A DNA stretch of 39,844 nucleotides, taken from NCBI RefSeq assembly GCF_900089955.1, contig NZ_FLQX01000170.1:1-39844 (forward strand), given 5' to 3'. This document shows, piece by piece, positions 33,601 to 39,844 of this stretch. The translations under genes were made by a program, and so were the position numbers. How positions within the stretch are numbered: position 1 is the first letter of the stretch; every line of letters begins with the position of its first letter. The notes below the pieces were generated by a model. The model had not been told where the DNA came from. It did not search any database and saw only the letters and a program-made list of their open reading frames with translations. The stretch comes from Candidatus Accumulibacter aalborgensis. GTDB lineage: Bacteria; Pseudomonadota; Gammaproteobacteria; Burkholderiales; Rhodocyclaceae.

Positions 33601-34711
33601 CCCCTCGTCGCAGCGGCCCACGGTCAAGCTGCAAGGATGCAGGACGCTGGTGGTGGACGATCTTGCCGAGGCCCGCAGCGCTCTGGCGGCGATGTTGCGT
33701 GACCTGGGCCTGCGGGTCGAAACCGCCGACTCCGGAGCAGCAGCGCTGGCGGCAATCACGGCAGCCGACCAGGCGGCTGATCCGTTCGAGGTGGTCCTGC
33801 TCGACTGGCGTATGCCGGACCTCGATGGCGTGGCGACAGCGGCGCGCCTGCGAAGGCTGGCTTTACACACCCCTCCGGCGCACCTGCTGGTCACCGCCGG
33901 CGAGCACCAACTGACCGACGAAGAGGCGCAACGCGGCGGGTTCCTGGCCGTGCTGGCCAAGCCGGTGACGCCTTCCGCTGTGTACGAAACCCTGCTCGGC
34001 GTCTTTCAGGAACCGGCCTGGCCGGCCCGCTTGAATCCATCCGCTTCCGGCGCCGAGCGGACTCTGGCCCACGGCTATCAAAGCGCTCGCTTGCTCCTGG
34101 TTGAGGACAACGCCATCAACCAGGAGGTGGCGCTGGCTCTGTTGCGCGCGGTGGGACTCTCGGTCGATCTGGCGGAGGACGGAGCGCAGGCGGTCGCGCG
34201 GGCGCGGCAGACCGACTACGACCTGATCCTGATGGACGTGCAGATGCCGGTGTTGGGTGGCCTCGACGCCACCCGCGCCATCCGTCGCCTGCCGGGCCGA
34301 CAGACGACGCCGATCCTGGCCATGACCGCAAACGTCTTCGCTGAGGACCGGGCACAATGCCTGGAAGCGGGAATGAACGACCATGTAGCCAAGCCGGTAG
34401 ACCCGGAGGCCCTTTTCGCCACCGTGCTGAAGTGGCTAGCGAAGCGCGCCGACGGCGGCGACATGGCGGTGGACTGGGCGCAGCTGCGGGGCATCGTGGC
34501 GCGCCTTGATGCCCTGTTGGCCAATGACGACATGCGAGCGAATGATATCTTCCGCGATGCCGCGCCGATGCTGCGCGCCGCTCTTGGCCCCCGGATCGGC
34601 ATGATCGAGCGGCAGATCAGCGCCTTCGAGTACGAACGGGCGCTGATCCTGTTGCGCGCGGCCGTAGCCGGGCAGCCGGAGTTGCGTGGTGTGCCACAGA
34701 CTGCCGCCTAA
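30611..34711 (+). CDS. Hybrid sensor histidine kinase: dCACHE-like, three PAS, two receivers
   Basis: A 1366-residue inner-membrane kinase. A first transmembrane helix lies at about residues 18-40 and a second at 310-333, enclosing a dCACHE-like periplasmic sensor. Three PAS domains follow: near 375-490 (IPDLVWLKDPEGVYLTCNQI), 495-615 and 620-735 (ITDLDARIEYVNEAVLRSTG). The dimerisation domain has H775 (FLANMSHEIRTPMNAI), with a full ATP-binding domain behind it (NAVKF, DSGIGI, GGTGLGLAI). Receiver 1 has D1065 (LLDWRMPD) and receiver 2 has D1209 (ILMDVQMP). The last 100 residues are helical but lack a clear HPt histidine motif. The gene is 12 bp behind the HD-GYP regulator and probably controls it. 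The signal is unknown. Confidence 0.92.
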   Translation: MKPKRHAELADPAAGSAPNRPVILLFLLLATLIVASALGAIAYTVRQQKAKEVERLQAIAELKVSQISAWLQERHGDAQFAHTSRLYAELYWRWRDTGDTPSRERLRERLEKYRDAYRYQTVFLLDDRGEVVLAADGASPPLSHELRATARRAIAEGRVLHTDLYRGEEAPSGIRLDFVAPLPPVAGRPGLAMVLRVDPTTVLYPMIQSWPYPSASGETVIFRDDGDQVLFLNDLRHRPDAALKLRIPVAETRLLAAQILRDEAKLGSDVEGDDYRPTPVIGVAKTIPATGWFLVVKLDQDELYAPAKRDAIWIALASAMALFAVAVAAFFVRQRGELRLALAQRRQQVEKLQTLQQLANERTRLRTLIQTIPDLVWLKDPEGVYLTCNQIFERLFGAQEADIVGKTDHDFVAAELADFFRQKDWEAIAAGRPSVNEEWVTFADDGHRVLLETIKTPMRDAGGNLVGVLGIGRDITARHEQIALQDQFSRITAIVPGMIYSFRLRADGSACMPYASPAIADTLGLRPEDVLDDASPLFALAHPDDLAHIRATIAESAHRMTQWHEEFRIGHPIKGEVWLEGRSAPLAEPGGSILWHGYIQDITERKQAEKHLRKLSLAIEQSPESVVITDLDARIEYVNEAVLRSTGYDREEVLGKNPRFLQSGRTPPETFAALWAALSQGQVWKGQLYNRRKDGSEYIEFAIITPLRQPDGRITHYVAVKEDITEKKRIGRELDDHRQHLEERVVQRTAELAAAKDVAEAANRAKSTFLANMSHEIRTPMNAIIGLTHLLQRTAADRRQMEQLGKISGAAQHLLAVINDILDLSKVEAGKLALDPVEFKLDQVLDQVSAQLGDKAEAKGLELVYDLDPALARTLHGDPLRLRQVLINFAGNAVKFSERGAIVIRARVIEDHATDLLAHFEVQDSGIGIAPEVQARVFDAFEQADGSTTRRYGGTGLGLAINRQLAQMMGGKVGVESQPGVGSTFWFSARLGKTPPDPSSQRPTVKLQGCRTLVVDDLAEARSALAAMLRDLGLRVETADSGAAALAAITAADQAADPFEVVLLDWRMPDLDGVATAARLRRLALHTPPAHLLVTAGEHQLTDEEAQRGGFLAVLAKPVTPSAVYETLLGVFQEPAWPARLNPSASGAERTLAHGYQSARLLLVEDNAINQEVALALLRAVGLSVDLAEDGAQAVARARQTDYDLILMDVQMPVLGGLDATRAIRRLPGRQTTPILAMTANVFAEDRAQCLEAGMNDHVAKPVDPEALFATVLKWLAKRADGGDMAVDWAQLRGIVARLDALLANDDMRANDIFRDAAPMLRAALGPRIGMIERQISAFEYERALILLRAAVAGQPELRGVPQTAA

Positions 34712-34768
34712 GCTGACCCGCCAAAAAGTGATCACCGTTTGACCGGGATCAGTGCGCTGGAAAATCAG

Positions 34769-36178
34769 TCAGAGCACCTTGCCAGGGTTCATCAGTCCCT
34801 GCGGATCAAGAACCCGCTTGATCGCCCGCATCATCTCGATCTCGACCGGGCTCTTGTAGCGCAGCAACTCTTCGCGCTTCAACTGGCCGATACCGTGCTC
34901 GGCACTGATGCTGCCGCTCAACTCGTGCACCAGGTCATGGACGATGCGGTTCACCTTCGGCTGCGCGGCCAGGAAGGCGGCATTTTCACCAGCGGCCGAT
35001 GTCGACTGGTTGTAGTGCAGATTGCCGTCGCCGAGGTGGCCAAAGGTGACGATGCGAATTTCCGGGAAAGCCGTGGCCAGTGCCCGGTCGGCGCGCTCGA
35101 CGAATTCCGGCAGGCGCGAAATCGGTAGCGAGACATCGTGCTTGATGCTCAGCCCTTCGATCTTCTGCGCCTCGCCGATGTTTTCGCGCAAGGCCCACAG
35201 GCGCTTCGCCTGCTCGCCACTATGCGCCAGCACCGCGTCCTTGATCGAACCGCAGTCAAGAGACTCGGCGAGAAGCAAGCCAAGCTCGTCGCGCAGCGCG
35301 CCATCGTTGCCGCCGCCGCAAATCTCGATCAGCAAATGCCACGGGCTTGCCGACACGGCCGGGTGCGCACCAGGGATGTGCCTGCGCACCAGGCCGAGGG
35401 CAACGTCGGAAACCAGTTCGCAGGCCGTCAGCGCCGGCCCGAAGCGGGCCTGCAGTTCGCCGAGCAGGCGAACCGCCACCGCCGGCGATTCGATCGCCAA
35501 CCAGGCGGTCGCCACCGCCAGCGGCAAGGGGAAGAGCTTCAGTACCGCGGCGGTGATGATGCCCAGCGTTCCTTCGGCGCCGATGAAGAGGTGCTTCAGG
35601 TCATAGCCGGTGTTGTCCTTGCGCAGGCCGCGCAGGCCATCCCAGATCTCGCCGCTGGGCAGCACCACTTCCAGGCCGAGAGTCAGTTCGCGCGCGTTGC
35701 CATAGCGCAGGACCTGCACGCCGCCGGCATTGGTCGACAGATTGCCGCCGATCTGGCAACTGCCCTCGGCAGCGAGCGAGAGCGGCAACAGGCGTCCGGC
35801 TTCGGCGGCGGCTTCCTGCAGCGTCTGCAGCACACAGCCAGCCTCAGCGGTCATCGTGTTGTTTGCCGGATCAATGGCCCGCAAACGGTTCATCCGCGAC
35901 AGGCTGACCACCACCGCCCGACCTCCAGCATCCGGCGTGGCCGCGCCACACAGGCTGGTATTGCCCCCCTGCGGCACCATCGGCACGCCGGCCTGAGCAC
36001 AGGCGCGGACCACGGCGGCGACTGCCGCCGTGGTCCGCGGACGGACGACGCAGATCGCCGCGCCGCGATAGCGCCCGCGCCAATCGGTGAGGTGGGCAGA
36101 CATCGCGGCGGCCGAAGTCAACACCTGCTCGGTGCCGACGATGTCGGCGAACATTCTGATCAGATTCGCGTTTTTCAC
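34769..36178 (-). CDS. FAD-linked oxidase (GlcD / D-2-hydroxyacid dehydrogenase type)
   Basis: A 469-residue flavoprotein from a GTG start at 36178 with GAAGG seven bases upstream. The FAD-binding_4 domain shows VPQGGNTSLCG, GCQIGGNLSTNAGG-type pattern (SCQIGGNLSTNAGGVQVLRY) and GAEGTLGIITAAVLKL. The C-terminal FAD-oxidase domain has HLGDGNLHYN and the terminal SAEHGIGQLKREEL ... DPQGLMNPGK. This places it with D-lactate, glycolate or D-2-hydroxyglutarate dehydrogenases. The substrate cannot be set from motifs alone; the length and the absence of glcE/glcF neighbours favour a single-subunit D-2-hydroxyacid dehydrogenase. It diverges from glk. Confidence 0.88.
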   Translation of the reverse strand: MKNANLIRMFADIVGTEQVLTSAAAMSAHLTDWRGRYRGAAICVVRPRTTAAVAAVVRACAQAGVPMVPQGGNTSLCGAATPDAGGRAVVVSLSRMNRLRAIDPANNTMTAEAGCVLQTLQEAAAEAGRLLPLSLAAEGSCQIGGNLSTNAGGVQVLRYGNARELTLGLEVVLPSGEIWDGLRGLRKDNTGYDLKHLFIGAEGTLGIITAAVLKLFPLPLAVATAWLAIESPAVAVRLLGELQARFGPALTACELVSDVALGLVRRHIPGAHPAVSASPWHLLIEICGGGNDGALRDELGLLLAESLDCGSIKDAVLAHSGEQAKRLWALRENIGEAQKIEGLSIKHDVSLPISRLPEFVERADRALATAFPEIRIVTFGHLGDGNLHYNQSTSAAGENAAFLAAQPKVNRIVHDLVHELSGSISAEHGIGQLKREELLRYKSPVEIEMMRAIKRVLDPQGLMNPGKVL

Positions 36179-36349
36179 TGATAGCCTTCAGGCAAGACAA
36201 TGATCGAACGACGGCGAAGCGCCGCCGGTACCCGATCGTAGCGCAATCCTGAGCGCATAGCGCCGCATGATGGCAGGGTCTTTGATAAATCCGGCAATTG
36301 GTGCGAAGATTCAGGTCGTCATCACTTCTTGGCTGCCGCCGGGCTTTTC

Positions 36350-37351
36350 ATGAACCAGCAACCGACCGAACGCCACCGCCGCAACGTGAGCGCACCCGAA
36401 CTGCTCGTCGCCGACATTGGCGGCACCCACGCGCGCTTTGCGCTGCTCGACGAGCGGGGCGCACCGCAGTGGGCGCGCATCCTCACGGTAGCCGACTTTG
36501 CCGGCCCGGTCGAAGCCATCGAGGCCTATCTCGGTGAGGTCGGCAGCCCGACATTGCGCGCCGCGGCGCTCGCCCTCGCCGCTCCCGTGCACGAGCAAGT
36601 CATCCGCATGACCAACGGCGCCTGGATCTTCGCGCGCGCCGAGATCAGATCGCGGCTGGGGCTGACCCGGCTGCTCCTGCTCAATGACTTCACCGCTCTC
36701 GCCCTGTCGCTGCCGCTGCTCGCCGCCGAAGACCTGCATCAGGTCGGGGGCGGCAAACCGGTGGCGCTGGCCGCCAAAGCGGTGCTCGGCCCCGGCACCG
36801 GCCTCGGCGTCTCCGGGGTGCTCTTCAATCGCGGCCACTGGCTGGCGCTGACCAGCGAAGGCGGGCACTGTTCGCTGGCGGCGACGGATAGACGCGAGGC
36901 GGAGATTCTCGCCCTCGCCTGGCGTGAACTCGGTCACGTTTCTGCCGAGCGCCTGCTTTCCGGCAGCGGATTGCCGCTGCTGCATCGTCTGGTAGCCGAG
37001 GTCGACGGCCGCCGCTGCGAACCCTGGTCCACGGCCGAGATCGTTGCCCGTGCCGTGTCCGGCGAAGACCTACAGTGCCGGGTCGTGATCGACACCTTCT
37101 GCGCGCTGCTCGGCGGAGTGGCAGGAAATCTTGCCCTGACCCTCGGCGCCCAGGGTGGCGTCTATGTTGGCGGTGGTATCATTCCACGCCTCGGCGAAGT
37201 GTTCGATCGGTCCGCCTTTCGCGCCCGTTTCGAGGCCAAGGGGCGCTTCGCTTCCTACTTGGCGGCAATCCCGACCTATGTCGTGCTTTCTCCTACCCCG
37301 GCGCTGCTTGGCTCTGCCCACGCATTGACCGAGAACGAGCCATCCCCATGA
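36350..37351 (+). CDS. glk: Glucokinase
   Basis: Glk phosphorylates glucose with ATP. From the ATG at 36350 it has 333 residues; an ATG at 36329 and a GTG at 36386 are alternatives, with no strong ribosome binding site for any. The phosphate loop is LLVADIGGTHARFALLD, the catalytic loop is LLNDFTALALSLPLL, and the glucose-binding motif is EGGHCSLAATD. GTGLGVSGVL and VYVGGGIIPRLG follow. glgP begins 22 bp downstream on the same strand, so the pair probably forms an operon for glucose and glycogen use. Confidence 0.94.
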   Translation: MNQQPTERHRRNVSAPELLVADIGGTHARFALLDERGAPQWARILTVADFAGPVEAIEAYLGEVGSPTLRAAALALAAPVHEQVIRMTNGAWIFARAEIRSRLGLTRLLLLNDFTALALSLPLLAAEDLHQVGGGKPVALAAKAVLGPGTGLGVSGVLFNRGHWLALTSEGGHCSLAATDRREAEILALAWRELGHVSAERLLSGSGLPLLHRLVAEVDGRRCEPWSTAEIVARAVSGEDLQCRVVIDTFCALLGGVAGNLALTLGAQGGVYVGGGIIPRLGEVFDRSAFRARFEAKGRFASYLAAIPTYVVLSPTPALLGSAHALTENEPSP

Positions 37352-37373
37352 ACCTTACTGGAGTACCTGCCTG

Positions 37374-39827
37374 ATGCCCGATTTCGCCCAACCCCAGCCA
37401 GGAAGCGAACAACTGCGCTCCCGGATCGACCGGAAACTGCTCTGCTCGGTGGCCTCGGAACCTTCTGTCGCCGGCAAGATGGAGTTGTACCTGGCGCTTT
37501 CGCAGGTGGCGCGCGAGCAACTGGCAACGCGCTGGGTCAATACCCAACACGCTGACCGGGAGAGCAAGGCGCGGCGGGTCTACTACCTGTCGATGGAGTT
37601 CCTGATCGGCCGCGCGATGAACAATGCCTTGTCGGCCCTCGATCTGCGCGATTCGGCAGCAGCGGTATTCACCGCGCCAGGCCCATCGCTCGGTGAGGTG
37701 ATGGAATGCGAACCCGACGCAGCGCTTGGCAACGGTGGCCTGGGCCGGTTGGCGGCCTGCTTCCTCGATTCGATGGCTACGCTGGGACTTCCCTCCTGGG
37801 GCTACGGCGTGCGCTACGAGTACGGAATGTTCGCGCAATCGATTCTCAACGGCCAACAGGTCGAGAAGCCGGAAGCCTGGCTGCAGGATCGTTCGCCGTG
37901 GGAGTTTCCGCGGCCCGGCAAGCACCACACCGTGCGCTTCGGTGGCACCTGCGAGCACCACGATGAATGGGCGGAATGGCATGCCGCCGATTCGGTCGAA
38001 GCCAAGGCTTTCGACTACGTGATTCCCGGCCATGGCACCGAGCGGGTCAGCACCTTGCGACTGTGGAAAGCTGCCGCACCGGCCGAGATCGACCTCGGCG
38101 CCTTCAACACCGGCGACTACCAGCGCGCCGCCGAGTTCAAGAACCGCTTCGAGAACATTTCCTGGGTTCTCTACCCGAACGACAGCACCGCCGCGGGTCG
38201 CGAGCTGCGCCTGCGCCAGGAGTATTTCTTCGTCAGCGCTTCGCTGCAGGACATCCTGGAGCGCCATCTCATCGAGCATGGCACGTTCACTAACCTGGCC
38301 GAGAAGATCGCCATACACCTCAACGACACGCACCCGGCGATCGGCGTCGCCGAGTTGATGCGTCTCCTGATCGATGACCACGGCATGAGCTGGGCAGCGG
38401 CATGGGACCAATGTCGGCGGATCTTCTCCTACACCAATCACACGCTGATGCCGGAGGCGCTGGAAACCTGGAAGGTCAGCCTGATCAACCGTGTGCTGCC
38501 GCGCCACCTGTTGATCATCTATCGCATCAACCAGGAGTTCCTCGACGAAGTGGTCCGCCTCTACCCTGGAGATATCGAGCTCATGCGGCGCGTGTCGCTG
38601 ATCGACGATGGCGGTGGCCACGACCGCGACAAGCGCGTCCGCATGGCACACCTGTGCATCGTTGGCAGTCACCGGGTCAATGGCGTATCGCAATTGCATT
38701 CGGATCTGATGGTCCAGACGATTTTTGCCGACTTCGCCCGCCTTTACCCGGAACGTTTCCACAACAAGACCAACGGCGTCACCCCAAGGCGCTGGCTGGC
38801 ACAAGCCAATCCCGCCCTGTCCACCCTGCTCGACGAACGTCTCGGCGGCAAGGACTGGCGCCTGAATCTGGACCGTCTGCAGGATTTGCGGGCCAGCGCC
38901 GACGATGCCGGTTTCCGCAACGCCTTCGCAACGGCAAAACGGGACAACAAACTACGCTTGGCCAACTACGTTGCCCGTGAAGTCGGCATCGTCCTCAACC
39001 CGGACAGCCTGTTCGACGTCCAGGTCAAACGAATCCATGAGTACAAGCGACAGTTGCTCAACGTGCTGCACGTCATCACGCGCTACAACGCACTGCTAGA
39101 CGGATCGGCCGTTGGTCTGGCGCCGCGCAGCGTGCTCTTCGCGGGCAAGGCAGCGTCGTCGTATCACATGGCCAAGCAGGTGATCCGGCTGATCCACGAC
39201 GTCGCCGCAGTCGTGAACAACGATCCGCGAACGCGCGATATGCTGCAGGTCGTCTTCATTCCCAACTACGGCGTTTCCGTCGCCGAACTGATCATGCCGG
39301 CCGCCAATCTCTCGGAGCAGATTTCGACCGCCGGCACCGAGGCCTCAGGCACCGGCAACATGAAACTGTCGCTCAACGGCGCGCTGACCATCGGCACCGA
39401 GGATGGCGCCAACATCGAGATTCGCGACAACGTCGGCGCCGAAAACATCTTCATCTTCGGCAATAACACCGCGCAGGTGAACGCGATCAGGGAGGCGGGG
39501 CATCGGCCGATGGATTTCTACCGCGACGATCCAGCCCTCAAGGAAGCGCTCGACCGCATCGACAGCGGCTTCTTTTCGCCGAGCGACCGCCCTCGCTATC
39601 ACGACATCTTCAACAGCCTGCTCCACTATGGGGACCACTACCTGCTGCTGGCTGACTACGCCGACTATGTGGCCACCCAGAAGCGCGTCGACGCGCTTTA
39701 CCTGAGCCCTGACGAGTGGCAGCGCAAAGCGATCATCAACGTCGCCGGGATGGGTCCCTTCTCGGCTGACCGGACGATCAGTGACTACGCCAACGACACC
39801 TGGAACCTGGGCACCTACCTAAAGTAA
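37374..39827 (+). CDS. glgP: Glycogen/maltodextrin phosphorylase
   Basis: A GT35 phosphorylase of 817 residues that releases glucose-1-phosphate from glycogen using pyridoxal phosphate. The N-terminal pattern RVYYLSMEFLIGRAMNNAL, the GNGGLGRLAACFLDSMATL block, and the cofactor motif EASGTGNMKLSLNGALTIGT with the PLP lysine at K664 are all intact. HEYKRQLLN and GKAASSYHMAKQVI follow family patterns. The length is normal for bacterial GlgP. It is coupled to glk upstream. In polyphosphate- and glycogen-accumulating relatives this enzyme drives anaerobic glycogen use, but that role is inference here. Confidence 0.96.
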   Translation: MPDFAQPQPGSEQLRSRIDRKLLCSVASEPSVAGKMELYLALSQVAREQLATRWVNTQHADRESKARRVYYLSMEFLIGRAMNNALSALDLRDSAAAVFTAPGPSLGEVMECEPDAALGNGGLGRLAACFLDSMATLGLPSWGYGVRYEYGMFAQSILNGQQVEKPEAWLQDRSPWEFPRPGKHHTVRFGGTCEHHDEWAEWHAADSVEAKAFDYVIPGHGTERVSTLRLWKAAAPAEIDLGAFNTGDYQRAAEFKNRFENISWVLYPNDSTAAGRELRLRQEYFFVSASLQDILERHLIEHGTFTNLAEKIAIHLNDTHPAIGVAELMRLLIDDHGMSWAAAWDQCRRIFSYTNHTLMPEALETWKVSLINRVLPRHLLIIYRINQEFLDEVVRLYPGDIELMRRVSLIDDGGGHDRDKRVRMAHLCIVGSHRVNGVSQLHSDLMVQTIFADFARLYPERFHNKTNGVTPRRWLAQANPALSTLLDERLGGKDWRLNLDRLQDLRASADDAGFRNAFATAKRDNKLRLANYVAREVGIVLNPDSLFDVQVKRIHEYKRQLLNVLHVITRYNALLDGSAVGLAPRSVLFAGKAASSYHMAKQVIRLIHDVAAVVNNDPRTRDMLQVVFIPNYGVSVAELIMPAANLSEQISTAGTEASGTGNMKLSLNGALTIGTEDGANIEIRDNVGAENIFIFGNNTAQVNAIREAGHRPMDFYRDDPALKEALDRIDSGFFSPSDRPRYHDIFNSLLHYGDHYLLLADYADYVATQKRVDALYLSPDEWQRKAIINVAGMGPFSADRTISDYANDTWNLGTYLK

Positions 39828-39839
39828 GGACGTCTCAAA

Positions 39840-39844
39840 TGCTT
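39840..39844 (+). CDS. Possible start of a next gene, cut by the window edge
   Basis: An ATG at 39840 is preceded by AAGGACG (39828 onward) with suitable spacing, on the same strand as glgP and 12 bp behind its stop. Only the first five bases are inside the window, so no product can be given. Confidence 0.3.

Overview
The window is 39.8 kb of GC-rich, gene-dense chromosome. It most resembles a betaproteobacterium of the Rhodocyclales, possibly a Candidatus Accumulibacter-type genome. This placement is an inference from gene content: heptose-kinase LPS core genes, NtrBC-controlled glnA, birA-coaX, glk-glgP and c-di-GMP signalling. There are no rRNA or tRNA genes, no CRISPR array, no prophage and no intact insertion sequence.

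Layout. 1-371 is AT-richer and appears non-coding. 372-2846 (minus) holds a two-gene unit: an exported caspase-fold protease and an outer-membrane lipoprotein with an OmpA domain. 2850-3545 is a decayed island with remnants of a PIN-domain toxin and an IS66-like transposase. 3546-8739 (minus) is a lipid A/LPS inner-core operon: late acyltransferase, WaaG-type glycosyltransferase, WaaP, a second WaaP-like kinase and a double-kinase protein. metK (plus) diverges from it behind a sigma-70 promoter and a structured leader that looks like a SAM-II-type riboswitch joined to a terminator. 10417-15639 (minus) is birA-coaX followed by DUF350, SPFH/SHOCT and DUF4178 genes and a 48-codon reading frame. 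15857-18106 (plus) encodes a DUF2235 hydrolase fused to a glutathione transferase. An acyltransferase-3 gene follows on the minus strand.

19439-24118 (minus) is a nitrogen-control region: ntrC, ntrB, a DUF4124 gene and glnA. Upstream of glnA are a sigma-54 promoter and two NtrC sites. A rhodanese, nadA and an Hsp33 gene run on the plus strand. Next come two murein genes (YcbB-type L,D-transpeptidase and YcbK-type M15 protein, minus), an HD-GYP response regulator with a large hybrid histidine kinase (plus), a GlcD-type FAD oxidase (minus), and glucokinase with glycogen phosphorylase (plus).

The most notable observations are: the metK leader; a short dispersed repeat found four times just upstream of start codons; the caspase/lipoprotein pair; the DUF2235-GST fusion; and an Hsp33 that has lost half of its zinc-binding cysteines. 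The caspase/OmpA pair and the DUF350-SPFH-DUF4178 operon are the best candidates for little-described systems, but their functions cannot be read from sequence alone.
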